Shown piece after piece: positions 32,443 to 41,072 of a DNA stretch of 63,213 bases. The notes under the pieces were generated by a model that made no database searches, was not told the DNA's origin, and saw only the letters and a program-made list of their open reading frames with translations. Where the stretch lies: positions 1 through 63,213 of the forward strand of contig JAXJPR010000011.1 of the NCBI GenBank assembly GCA_036311565.1. Direction: 5' to 3'. The DNA is from Fimousia sp036311565. Lineage in GTDB: Bacteria > Bacillota > Clostridia > Lachnospirales > Lachnospiraceae. Position numbers and translations under genes: made by a program. Numbering within the stretch: position 1 is the stretch's first letter; every line of letters starts with the position of its first letter.

Positions 32443-33135
32443 ATGAAAAAAGGAAAAAGATATGCAGAAGCTGCAAAATTAGTAGATAAAGCAGCTACTT
32501 ATGAAGTGGCAGAAGCAATTGATTTAGTTAAAAAATCAGCAAGCGCAAAATTCGATGAAACAATCGAAGCACATATCAGATTAGGTGTTGATGGACGTCA
32601 TGCTGATCAGCAGGTTCGTGGTGCAGTAGTATTACCTCACGGAACTGGTAAATCTGTAAAAGTTTTAGTATTCGCAAAAGGACCTAAAGCAGACGAAGCA
32701 GTAGCTGCAGGTGCTGAATACGTAGGAGCTGAAGAATTATTACCAAAAATCCAGAAAGAAGGATGGTTAGACTTTGATGTAGTTGTAGCTACTCCAGATA
32801 TGATGGGTATTGTTGGACGTTTAGGTCGTATCCTTGGACCAAAAGGTTTAATGCCAAACCCTAAAGCTGGTACAGTAACAATGGACGTTACAAAAGCTGT
32901 TAATGATATCAAAGCTGGTAAAATCGAATACAGATTAGATAAAACTAATATTATTCATGTGCCAATTGGAAAAGCTTCTTTCTCAGAAGAACAATTAGCG
33001 GACAACTTCCAGACTTTAATAGATGCAATTATTAAAGCTAAGCCAGCAGCAGCAAAAGGTCAGTATTTAAGAAGTGTAACAATTACTTCTACAATGGGAC
33101 CTGGTATCAAATTAAATACAACTAAATTAGCTTAA
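32443..33135 (+). CDS. rplA: Ribosomal protein uL1
   Basis: This 230-residue protein has the L1 signatures KFDETIEAHIRLGVD and GRLGRILGPKGLMPNPK. It binds the L1 stalk of 23S rRNA and probably represses its own operon through the GTGGGAGG hairpins upstream of rplK and rplA. A bidirectional terminator follows, separating rplKA from rplJL. Confidence 0.97.
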   Translation: MKKGKRYAEAAKLVDKAATYEVAEAIDLVKKSASAKFDETIEAHIRLGVDGRHADQQVRGAVVLPHGTGKSVKVLVFAKGPKADEAVAAGAEYVGAEELLPKIQKEGWLDFDVVVATPDMMGIVGRLGRILGPKGLMPNPKAGTVTMDVTKAVNDIKAGKIEYRLDKTNIIHVPIGKASFSEEQLADNFQTLIDAIIKAKPAAAKGQYLRSVTITSTMGPGIKLNTTKLA

Positions 33136-33148
33136 GCTTAGTAAAAAA

Positions 33149-33186
33149 TAAGAGGATTGTTACAGGGCAGTAACAATCCTCTTTTT
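33149..33186. terminator. Bidirectional terminator between rplA and the LytTR gene
   Basis: AAGAGGATTGTTAC and GTAACAATCCTCTT form a 14-base-pair stem with A and T runs on opposite sides. Confidence 0.92.
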
Positions 33187-33209
33187 GATTAAGAAGTGCA
33201 ATTAATATG

Positions 33210-33989
33210 TTAATAGTCTTCTGGAGTGTGGGTAGAATGAGCATCGGGAATTTCTACCTTCTTTTTATCTGTATCCGTCTGGACATGCAGAGAGGAATGC
33301 AGATAGTTTTTAAATGCACTTCTTGCTTGCTGATAATGTGTTCTTCCGATTGAAATAAATGTTTCATCCGAAAGTTGAATATTGGTACGAGTAAAATTCT
33401 TAATATGTGCCAAGTTGACCATATAGCTTCTGTGGCATACAATAAAATGAGAATTTAATTGCTTTGCAAGTTCTGAAAAATTAGCAGAAGTTTTATATGT
33501 ACCATTCGAAGTAATAATCATAGTGATTCGCTTAGAACGTTCCAAATAATAGATATCCTGCTGTTTCATAATTGTATATGCGCCATTAAAGGAAACGGCC
33601 AGCTTGTCCCTATCTGACTGCTTAATATTCTTATAAGCAGCATCTAAAGCTGATTTTAAATATAAATCCCATTGATCTTTTAATAAATAATAAGCATGAT
33701 CTGTACTATACGCTCTGCAAATGGCATCATTATCTCTCGTATTAAAAATAATCTGTGTAGAGACATTAACATGATTAATATAATCAGCAATTTGAATGCC
33801 ATCTTTTGTGCCAAAATGAACTTCTATAACAACGATATCATAGATGCAGCCTTTTCGCTGAATCTCTTTTAAAAAGGTATCGGGTTTTTTAAAAATATTA
33901 ATAGAAGCATTAGGGTCATAATCATGGATGAGCGGATATAAAGATTCTCTGTCCCTTTTGTTAGAATCACAGATAGCAATCTTATACAT
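33210..33989 (-). CDS. LytTR-family regulator with a non-canonical receiver domain
   Basis: This 259-residue protein has an N-terminal receiver fold (residues 1-125) and a C-terminal LytTR DNA-binding domain (KLAVSFNGAYTIMKQQDIYYLE ... FIVCHRSYMVNLAHI), as in AgrA and ComE. The phosphoacceptor position is glutamate (IVVIEVHFG, Glu56) instead of aspartate, while the acidic pair (CDSN) and the lysine (YLLKD) remain. It may therefore act without phosphorylation or as if always phosphorylated. No histidine kinase lies nearby. The gene sits alone on the minus strand between rplA and rplJ, an unusual insertion in a conserved operon. Confidence 0.82.
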   Translation of the reverse strand: MYKIAICDSNKRDRESLYPLIHDYDPNASINIFKKPDTFLKEIQRKGCIYDIVVIEVHFGTKDGIQIADYINHVNVSTQIIFNTRDNDAICRAYSTDHAYYLLKDQWDLYLKSALDAAYKNIKQSDRDKLAVSFNGAYTIMKQQDIYYLERSKRITMIITSNGTYKTSANFSELAKQLNSHFIVCHRSYMVNLAHIKNFTRTNIQLSDETFISIGRTHYQQARSAFKNYLHSSLHVQTDTDKKKVEIPDAHSTHTPEDY

Positions 33990-34171
33990 TATTAGTCCTC
34001 CCCTGTGCTTGTTTTTGTGAAAAAATACTCTTTTTCGAGTTCCCTATTTATATAATAGAATACCATAAAATGGTAAAACTTAGGAAACTGTTCATTACGT
34101 AAAAATAGTTGTTGGTGCAATATTGAAAAAATGTAAAAATAAATATTTAAAAAAATAAGTAAAAATGGATA

Positions 34172-34200
34172 TTGACAAATAGAAAAAATTGTGATACTGT
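34172..34200 (+). promoter_or_regulatory. Promoter of rplJ-rplL
   Basis: TTGACA at 34172 and TACTGT at 34195 are spaced by 17 bases, just ahead of the L10 leader. A dedicated promoter is needed because rplA is terminated upstream. Confidence 0.7.
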
Positions 34201-34207
34201 AATTAAG

Positions 34208-34330
34208 TAAGACTGCCGAAGACAGTAGGTGCGAAAGCGTAACGTAGAACAACCTACCGAGGATATTAAGTTTTAGATGATTAGTATGCTCTCTGTCTGT
34301 GTGTGTTTACAGATAAAGAGCTTTTTTTAT
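34208..34330 (+). promoter_or_regulatory. L10 ribosomal protein leader with attenuator
   Basis: The leader has the sequence AGACTGCCGAAGACAGTAGG and its partner CAACCTACCGAGGA, the known L10 leader core to which the L10-L12 complex binds. GCTCT and AGAGC, with an inner TCTGT-ACAGA pair, then form a terminator with a seven-T tail at about 34288-34328. Binding of excess L10-L12 should favour termination and so repress rplJL. Confidence 0.88.
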
Positions 34331-34387
34331 CCCAAGCAGGCGGCACTACACCGAAACAAAAATTGTATAAGGAGGTGCACCAGAAAA

Positions 34388-34879
34388 ATGGCAAAAGTAG
34401 AATTAAAACAGCCTATCGTTGAAGAAATTAAAGAACTTTTAGACGGAGCTTCTTCAGCTGTATTAGCTGAATACCGTGGAATCACAGTAGAAGATGATAC
34501 AAAATTACGTAAAGAATTAAGAGAAGCAGGTATTGTTTATAAAGTATATAAAAATACAATGATCCGTTTCGCAGTTCAGGGGACAGAATTCGAACCATTA
34601 ACAGCTGATTTAGAAGGACCAACAGCTATCGCAGTATCTAAAGATGATGCAACAGCTCCAGCTAGAATCCTTGCAAAATACGCAAAAGATGTAAAATCTT
34701 TCGAATTGAAATCAGGTGTTGTTGAAGGAACATACTACGATAAAGATGGAATTAAAGTTATCGCTACTATCCCTTCAAGAGAAGAATTACTTTCCAAATT
34801 ACTTGGAAGCTTACAGTCTCCTATGGCTAACTTCGCTCGCGTAATCAACCAGATCGCTGAAGCAAAAGAAGAAGCATAG
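34388..34879 (+). CDS. rplJ: Ribosomal protein uL10
   Basis: This 163-residue protein begins at ATG 34388 behind AAGGAGGTGC and has the L10 core SSAVLAEYRGITVEDDTKLR and YKVYKNTMIRFA. It anchors L7/L12 dimers to the ribosomal stalk and represses its own mRNA through the leader. The open frame continues upstream through the leader terminator, but that part is not coding. Confidence 0.96.
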   Translation: MAKVELKQPIVEEIKELLDGASSAVLAEYRGITVEDDTKLRKELREAGIVYKVYKNTMIRFAVQGTEFEPLTADLEGPTAIAVSKDDATAPARILAKYAKDVKSFELKSGVVEGTYYDKDGIKVIATIPSREELLSKLLGSLQSPMANFARVINQIAEAKEEA

Positions 34880-34942
34880 GAATTATGGAGACCGGTAAGA
34901 CCGGTTATGTTAAAATTTTAAAATTAATGGAGGAAATAAGAA

Positions 34943-35305
34943 ATGACAACTCAAGAAATCATTGAAGTTATTAAAGGCTTATCAGTATTAGAATTAAATG
35001 AATTAGTAAAAGCATGTGAAGAAGAATTTGGTGTTTCTGCAGCAGCAGGTGTTGTAGTTGCAGCAGCAGCAGGCGGAGACGCAGCTGAAGAAAAAACAGA
35101 ATTTGATGTTGAACTTACAGAAGTAGGTGCTGCTAAAGTTAAAGTTATCAAAGTTGTTCGTGAAATCACAGGTTTAGGATTAAAAGAAGCAAAAGCTGTT
35201 GTTGATGGAGCTCCTAAAGTTGTTAAAGAAGCTGTATCTAAAGAAGAAGCTGAAGAAATCAAAACTAAACTTGAAGAACAGGGCGCTAAAGTTACAATTA
35301 AATAA
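34943..35305 (+). CDS. rplL: Ribosomal protein bL12 (L7/L12)
   Basis: This 120-residue acidic protein has an N-terminal dimerisation domain (IIEVIKGLSVLELNELVKAC), an alanine-rich hinge and the conserved C-terminal domain (KVKVIKVVREITGLGLKEAK). It recruits translation GTPases. It is followed by a strong terminator. Confidence 0.97.
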   Translation: MTTQEIIEVIKGLSVLELNELVKACEEEFGVSAAAGVVVAAAAGGDAAEEKTEFDVELTEVGAAKVKVIKVVREITGLGLKEAKAVVDGAPKVVKEAVSKEEAEEIKTKLEEQGAKVTIK

Positions 35306-35339
35306 TTTAATTGTTCCGTCAGAAATTCAAGATACTTAT

Positions 35340-35380
35340 ACGCATCAGAAACTGTATATGCAGTTTCTGGTGCGTTTTTC
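35340..35380 (+). terminator. Intrinsic terminator after rplL
   Basis: ACGCATCAGAAACTG and CAGTTTCTGGTGCGT form a 15-base-pair stem with one G-T pair and a T run. Confidence 0.92.
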
Positions 35381-35444
35381 ATTTATAACACGCTTTTTAC
35401 TTACAGGAAATGAAAAAGTTTATAATTGTTTTACATTCCTTGCA

Positions 35445-35473
35445 TTGACGGCTATTTTCATAGATGATAGAAT
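35445..35473 (+). promoter_or_regulatory. Promoter of secA
   Basis: TTGACG and TAGAAT are spaced by 17 bases about 80 bases before the secA start codon. Confidence 0.65.
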
Positions 35474-35550
35474 GGAAAATAAGAATTTTTTATATCAGAT
35501 AATGGGTTTGTTCCTATTAAATGGAGAAAATTCTGAAAGGAGTGAAAAAA

Positions 35551-38118
35551 ATGGGCTTATTTGATAAATTATTTGGCAGCCATAGTGATAAAGAAATTAA
35601 ACGAATTTCAGCCAAAGTGGATCAAATTGAAAAATTAGAGCCAAAGATGGAAAAACTCACAGATGATGAGTTGCGACATAAAACAGTAGAATTTAGAGAA
35701 CGTCTTGCTAATGGAGAAACTTTAGATGACATTTTAGTAGAAGCATTTGCAACTGTCCGAGAAGCAGCTAAAAGAACGCTTAATATGAGACATTATCGTG
35801 TTCAGTTAATTGGTGGTATTATTCTGCACCAGGGGCGAATTGCAGAAATGAAAACAGGGGAAGGAAAAACATTAGTATCTACGCTTCCTGCATATTTGAA
35901 TGCTTTAGAAGGCAAGGGTGTTCACATTGTAACAGTAAATGAATATCTGGCAAAACGTGATGCCGAGTGGATGGGACAGATTCATACATTTCTAGGACTG
36001 TCTGTCGGAGTTGTAACCAATGACATGGATACCGAACAGCGTCAGGAAATGTATGGCTGTGATATTACCTATATTACAAACAATGAATTAGGATTTGATT
36101 ATTTAAGAGATAATATGGTAAATGACCGCTCTCGTCTGGTGCAAAGAGAGTTAAATTATGCCATCGTGGATGAAGTGGACTCTGTATTAATTGATGAAGC
36201 CAGAACACCATTAATTATTTCAGGTCAAAGTGGAAAATCTACCGATCTTTATCGCATGTGTGATTTACTGGCATGCCAGATGGAACGAGGGACTTCTGAT
36301 GGAGAGATTTCAAAAATTGATGCAATTATGAATGAAGTTGCAGAAGAAGACGGAGATTTCCTTGTAAATGAAAAAGACAAACATGTAATGCTGACTGCTC
36401 AAGGGGTCGAAAAGGTCGAAAAATTCTTCAACATCGAAAACCTTGCGGATCCAGAGCATTTAGCCCTGCAGCACAATATGATTTTAGCATTAAGAGCTCA
36501 TAACTTAATGTTTAAAGATAAAGACTATGTAGTAAAAGATAACGAAGTATTGATCGTCGATGAATTTACCGGACGTATTATGCCGGGACGCCGTTATTCA
36601 GATGGCCTTCATCAGGCGATTGAAGCAAAAGAACATGTAAAAGTTAACAGAGAATCAAAAACTCTGGCAACCATTACTTTCCAGAACTTCTTTAATAAAT
36701 ATAAGAAGAAAGCAGGTATGACAGGTACTGCATTAACGGAAGAACAGGAATTTAGAGAGATCTATGGTATGGATGTTATTGTAATTCCAACGAATATGCC
36801 AGTCATTCGTAAGGATCATGAAGATTCTATTTATAAAACAAGAGCAGAAAAATTAAATGCAGTTGTAGAAGATATTGTAAGATCCCATGAGATCGGACAA
36901 CCAGTTCTGGTCGGTACGATAACCATTGAAGCATCAGAAGAATTGAGTGTGTTATTAAAGAGAAAAGGAATCAAGCATAATGTGCTCAATGCCAAGTTCC
37001 ACGAACAGGAAGCTGAAATTATTTCCCACGCTGGTGAAATTGGAGCAGTTACGATTGCGACGAACATGGCAGGACGTGGTACAGATATTAAATTGGCAGA
37101 AGGTGTAGCGGAAGTAGGCGGATTAAAAATTATCGGTACGGAACGCCATGAATCCAGACGTATTGATAATCAGTTAAGAGGTCGTGCCGGACGTCAGGGA
37201 GATCCGGGAGAATCAAAATTCTATTTATCCCTGGAAGATGATCTGATGCGCCTGTTTGGATCTGAACGTATGATTGGAGTTTATAATGCCTTAGGTATTC
37301 CAGAAGGGGAAGAAATTCAGCATAAGACCATTACAAATACGATTGAAAAAGCACAAAAGAAAATTGAAAATAACAACTTCTCTATTCGTCGTAATTTGTT
37401 GGAATATGACCAGGTAAATAATGAACAACGTGAAATCATTTATGCGGAAAGACGCCGTGTATTAGATGGTGAAGATATGCAGGATGTTGTTCGTAATATG
37501 ATTACAGATACTGTTGATTATTATGTGAATGCATCTTGTAATGATGAAGTTCCAAGTGATGAATGGGATATGACAGAATTAAATCGTGGTCTTTGTCGTA
37601 TTATTCCATATAATGGAATAAAATTAACGGATGATGATCAGAAAAAAGGTGTTTCTCATCTATCTCAGCGTTTAAAAGAAGAAGCATTAGAGCTTTACGA
37701 TGAAAAACAAAAAGAATTTGACTCAGAAGATATGCGTGAAATCGAACGTATTATTTTACTGAATATTATTGACCGCAAATGGATGGATCATATTGATGAT
37801 ATGGATCAGCTGCGTCAGGGAATTGGATTATATGCATATGGTAACAGAGACCCATTAGTCGAATACCGATTTGCTGCTTTTGATATGTTTGAAGAGATGA
37901 CAAGATCGATTCAGGAAGATACTGCTAATGCGTTATTCCATGTCCGTGTAGAACAAAAAGTTGAAAAAGAAGAAACGCCTGAAATTACAGGAACGAATAA
38001 AGACGAAGCTTCCCAGAAAGGTCCATATCGCAGAAAGAAAGCAAAAATTGGACGAAATGATCCATGTCCATGTGGAAGCGGGAAAAAATACAAACATTGC
38101 TGTGGACAAGGAAAATAA
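35551..38118 (+). CDS. secA: Preprotein translocase ATPase SecA
   Basis: This 855-residue motor drives secretory proteins through SecYEG. It has Walker A EMKTGEGKTL, the DEVDSVLIDEARTPLII box, GTDIKL and the RGRAGRQGDPG motif of the second helicase domain. The C-terminal zinc-binding segment CPCGSGKKYKHCCG contacts SecB-like factors or lipids. The start is ATG 35551 after AAAGGAGTG; the open frame extends ten codons further upstream but overlaps this site. secE lies 4.5 kb upstream. Confidence 0.96.
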   Translation: MGLFDKLFGSHSDKEIKRISAKVDQIEKLEPKMEKLTDDELRHKTVEFRERLANGETLDDILVEAFATVREAAKRTLNMRHYRVQLIGGIILHQGRIAEMKTGEGKTLVSTLPAYLNALEGKGVHIVTVNEYLAKRDAEWMGQIHTFLGLSVGVVTNDMDTEQRQEMYGCDITYITNNELGFDYLRDNMVNDRSRLVQRELNYAIVDEVDSVLIDEARTPLIISGQSGKSTDLYRMCDLLACQMERGTSDGEISKIDAIMNEVAEEDGDFLVNEKDKHVMLTAQGVEKVEKFFNIENLADPEHLALQHNMILALRAHNLMFKDKDYVVKDNEVLIVDEFTGRIMPGRRYSDGLHQAIEAKEHVKVNRESKTLATITFQNFFNKYKKKAGMTGTALTEEQEFREIYGMDVIVIPTNMPVIRKDHEDSIYKTRAEKLNAVVEDIVRSHEIGQPVLVGTITIEASEELSVLLKRKGIKHNVLNAKFHEQEAEIISHAGEIGAVTIATNMAGRGTDIKLAEGVAEVGGLKIIGTERHESRRIDNQLRGRAGRQGDPGESKFYLSLEDDLMRLFGSERMIGVYNALGIPEGEEIQHKTITNTIEKAQKKIENNNFSIRRNLLEYDQVNNEQREIIYAERRRVLDGEDMQDVVRNMITDTVDYYVNASCNDEVPSDEWDMTELNRGLCRIIPYNGIKLTDDDQKKGVSHLSQRLKEEALELYDEKQKEFDSEDMREIERIILLNIIDRKWMDHIDDMDQLRQGIGLYAYGNRDPLVEYRFAAFDMFEEMTRSIQEDTANALFHVRVEQKVEKEETPEITGTNKDEASQKGPYRRKKAKIGRNDPCPCGSGKKYKHCCGQGK

Positions 38119-38162
38119 TACAAATATGATAAGCAGATATCATATATGAAGGAGCAGAGATT

Positions 38163-39290
38163 GTGGTAGAATTAGATCAGTTTAAATATAAAATCAGTGG
38201 CTATGAAGCCCCTTTGAATGAATTAAAAGAATCTTTAGGATTGGAACAAAAACAGGAAAGAATTGATCAGCTGGAAGCACAAATGGAAGCGCCGGATTTT
38301 TGGGATGATGTAACATCATCCCAATTTGTTATGAAGGAATTAAAACAGCTGAAGGATGTAGTGGAATCTTATCAGTCCTTAGAAGAAGAAAAAGATGATA
38401 TTGTCACCATGATTGAAATGGGTTATGAGGAAGAGGATCAAGAATTAATTCCTGAAGTAAAGGAAATGCTGCAGCAGTTCATGGATGATTTTGAAAATTT
38501 GCGTATCAGTACTTTACTGTCAGGGGAGTATGATGGTGAAGATGCAATTTTAAGTCTGAATGCAGGAGCAGGAGGAACAGAATCCTGTGACTGGGTCAGT
38601 ATGTTGTATCGTATGTATCACAAGTGGGCAGAAAAAAAGGGATATAAGATACAGATTTTAGATTATCTGGATGGAGAAGTCGCAGGAATAAAGTCGGTGA
38701 CGATGCAGATTTCTGGAGAAAATGCTTATGGGTATTTAAAATCAGAAAAAGGAATTCATCGTCTTGTGAGAATTTCTCCATTTAATGCAGCGGGAAAACG
38801 CCAGACGTCTTTTGCATCCTGCGATATTATGCCAGATATAAAGAAAGAGATTAATATTGAAATTGCCGATGACGAAATCCGAATTGATACGTATCGTGCC
38901 AGTGGTGCTGGCGGACAGCATATTAATAAAACAGATTCGGCTATTCGTATCACCCATTTACCTACCGGAGTGGTGGTACAGTGTCAGAATGAACGTTCTC
39001 AGCGTCAGAATAAAGACAAAGCCATGCAGATGCTGAAAGCAAAGTTATATCTTTTAAAAGAACAGGAAAAACAGGAAGAATTATCTGGTATCCGGGGTGA
39101 AGTGATGGATAATGGATGGGGCAGTCAAATTCGCTCCTATGTTCTGCAGCCATATACTATGGTGAAAGATCATAGAACCAATGAAGAAAGCGGGAACCCT
39201 GCTGCAGTACTAGATGGAGCCTTAGATAACTTTATGAATGCCTATTTAAAATGGGAAAATTTAAAACAGACCCAGCAGGAAGATTCATAG
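38163..39290 (+). CDS. prfB: Peptide chain release factor 2, continuous frame
   Basis: This 375-residue protein has the catalytic GGQ in GAGGQHINKTDSAIR and the SPF-type stop codon reading region (SPFNAAGKRQTSF). It releases peptides at UGA and UAA. It starts at GTG 38163 after AAGGAGC, directly behind secA. Most bacterial prfB genes contain an in-frame UGA after about 25 codons that needs a +1 frameshift. Here the sequence reads KESLGLEQKQERI without interruption, so this autoregulatory device is missing. Confidence 0.95.
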   Translation: MVELDQFKYKISGYEAPLNELKESLGLEQKQERIDQLEAQMEAPDFWDDVTSSQFVMKELKQLKDVVESYQSLEEEKDDIVTMIEMGYEEEDQELIPEVKEMLQQFMDDFENLRISTLLSGEYDGEDAILSLNAGAGGTESCDWVSMLYRMYHKWAEKKGYKIQILDYLDGEVAGIKSVTMQISGENAYGYLKSEKGIHRLVRISPFNAAGKRQTSFASCDIMPDIKKEINIEIADDEIRIDTYRASGAGGQHINKTDSAIRITHLPTGVVVQCQNERSQRQNKDKAMQMLKAKLYLLKEQEKQEELSGIRGEVMDNGWGSQIRSYVLQPYTMVKDHRTNEESGNPAAVLDGALDNFMNAYLKWENLKQTQQEDS

Positions 39291-39305
39291 ATTCAGAAAA
39301 AATAC

Positions 39306-39334
39306 TTGCCAATTCTAAATAAACATGATAGTAT
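39306..39334 (+). promoter_or_regulatory. Promoter of the aspartate-family operon
   Basis: TTGCCA and TAGTAT are spaced by 17 bases, about 50 bases before the ACT-domain gene. A small hairpin (GGACAA with TTGTC) follows in the leader. Confidence 0.6.
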
Positions 39335-39383
39335 CTTTTGGTGACGGACAAACGTATTTGTCGCAAAGACAAAGGAGGAAGTA

Positions 39384-39827
39384 ATGTCTGAAGAAACAAA
39401 ATATTATGTTATAAAACAAAAAGCAGTACCAGAGGTCCTTTTAAAGGTAGTAGAGGTGCAGAAAATCTTAGATGCAGATCCTACAAAGACCGTACAAGAA
39501 GCTGCAGGAGAAGTAGGAATTAGTAGAAGTTCTTATTATAAATATAAAGATGATATATTTCCATTTCATAATAACAAAAAAGGAAAAAACATTACCTGTG
39601 TGATTGAAATCAGGGATTGTCCGGGGATTATATCTACAATTTTAAATATCTTTGCAAAATATCATACGAATATTTTGACCATTCATCAAAGTATACCAAT
39701 TAATGGAATTGGAATTTTGACTTTGAGTGTAGATATTTTATCTATTACAACGGATGTATCCGCTATGTTGGATGAAGTGGAACATTTGGAGAGAATAATC
39801 AGTGTAAAAATTATTGCCAGAGAGTGA
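39384..39827 (+). CDS. ACT domain-containing protein, UPF0735/PheB type
   Basis: This 147-residue protein has an N-terminal helical, helix-turn-helix-like part (VQEAAGEVGISRSSYYKYKD) and a C-terminal ACT domain (VIEIRDCPGIISTILNIFAKY). UPF0735 proteins typically sit upstream of homoserine dehydrogenase, as here, and probably sense an amino acid such as threonine; earlier naming as PheB is not well supported. Its stop overlaps the region just before hom, so they are translated together. Confidence 0.85.
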   Translation: MSEETKYYVIKQKAVPEVLLKVVEVQKILDADPTKTVQEAAGEVGISRSSYYKYKDDIFPFHNNKKGKNITCVIEIRDCPGIISTILNIFAKYHTNILTIHQSIPINGIGILTLSVDILSITTDVSAMLDEVEHLERIISVKIIARE

Positions 39828-39835
39828 GGAAACAG

Positions 39836-41053
39836 ATGATAAATGTTGCAATTTTAGGATATGGAACTGTTGGATCCGGAGTGTTTGAAGTTATCCGTAC
39901 TAACAATGAAAGCATTAACAAAAAAGTAGGAAAAAAAGTAAATATAAAATATGTATTAGATAAAAGAGAATTTCCAGCAGACGATCCCGTGAATGAAGTT
40001 CTCTGCCGCAATTTTGAAACAATCGTATCTGACCCGGAAATCAGCGTTGTGGTAGAAGTATTAGGCGGGGTAGAACCATCTTATACATGGGTATCTGAAT
40101 GTTTAAAACGCGGAAAGAGCGTATGTACTTCTAATAAAGAACTAGTTGCAAAACATGGAGCTGAATTGATTGCTCTGGCAAAAGAAAAAAATGCCAACTT
40201 TTTCTTTGAAGCAAGTGTAGGAGGAGGAATTCCAATTATTCGTCCTTTAAATCATTCATTGACTGCAGATGAGATTACGGAAATTACTGGTATCTTAAAT
40301 GGTACAACAAATTATATCTTAAGTAAAATGTCAGAAGAAGGTCTGGATTTTGATTCTGTTTTAAAAGATGCACAGGAAAAAGGATATGCAGAACGCCATC
40401 CAGAAGCGGATGTAGAAGGATATGATGCCTGTCGTAAAATTGCAATTCTGACATCTCTAGCTTTTGGAAAACAAGTAGATTTTGAAGATATTTATACAGA
40501 AGGCATTACCAAAATCACAGATTTGGATATTAAATATGCAAAAGCATTAAAGAAAAGCATTAAACTGCTTGGTACCAGCCGTAAAGTCGATGGCAATGTA
40601 TATGCAATGGTATGTCCAATGATGATTGGAGAAGATCACCCATTATATAGTGTCAGAGATGTATTTAATGCTATTTTTGTAAATGGAAATATGGTAGATG
40701 ATGTTATGTTCTATGGAAGAGGAGCAGGCAAGCTTCCAACAGCCAGTGCAGTTACTGCCGATGTAGTGGAAGCAGCAAGAAATCTTGGAAATTCATTGCC
40801 TGTGATTTGGAGAAAAGAGAAATTAGAACTTGCCAATACTGGTGATTTTGAACATCAATTCTTTGTGCGAATGAAATTAGAAACTTCTATGGAAGAGATC
40901 AAAACATCATTCGGAGAGGTAGCATTTATTTCATTGGAAGAAGTAAAGGGAGAAACCGCATTTATAACTCCATTAATGAAAGAAAAAGATTTTCAGGAAA
41001 AAATCGGAGCATTTGCATCTGTCATCAGTGTTATTCGAGTAGATGCAAAATAG
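39836..41053 (+). CDS. hom: Homoserine dehydrogenase
   Basis: This 405-residue enzyme reduces aspartate semialdehyde to homoserine. The N-terminal nucleotide-binding motif is LGYGTVGSGVFEVI, followed by the catalytic region GGGIPIIRPLNHSL and GYAERHPEADVEGYDACRK. A C-terminal ACT domain (residues about 340-405) offers threonine feedback. ATG 39836 follows GAGGAAAC; a GTG at 39824 overlaps the previous stop. It begins the pathway-specific part of an operon with a homoserine kinase candidate and lysC. Confidence 0.93.
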   Translation: MINVAILGYGTVGSGVFEVIRTNNESINKKVGKKVNIKYVLDKREFPADDPVNEVLCRNFETIVSDPEISVVVEVLGGVEPSYTWVSECLKRGKSVCTSNKELVAKHGAELIALAKEKNANFFFEASVGGGIPIIRPLNHSLTADEITEITGILNGTTNYILSKMSEEGLDFDSVLKDAQEKGYAERHPEADVEGYDACRKIAILTSLAFGKQVDFEDIYTEGITKITDLDIKYAKALKKSIKLLGTSRKVDGNVYAMVCPMMIGEDHPLYSVRDVFNAIFVNGNMVDDVMFYGRGAGKLPTASAVTADVVEAARNLGNSLPVIWRKEKLELANTGDFEHQFFVRMKLETSMEEIKTSFGEVAFISLEEVKGETAFITPLMKEKDFQEKIGAFASVISVIRVDAK

Positions 41054-41072
41054 TTTCGGGAGGAGATAGGAT

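Noticed and set aside
34277..34387. N-terminal extension of rplJ
   Set aside because: The extension translates the L10 leader terminator. A strong ribosome site precedes ATG 34388, which gives the normal L10 length.
35199..35564. 121-codon open frame across the rplL 3' end and the secA promoter
   Set aside because: It is a shadow frame within rplL and then runs through a strong terminator; lysine/leucine-rich composition reflects A-rich codons in the wrong frame.
38163..38260. Search for the standard RF2 +1 frameshift site
   Set aside because: No in-frame stop or CTTTGA slip sequence is present; the reading frame is continuous.
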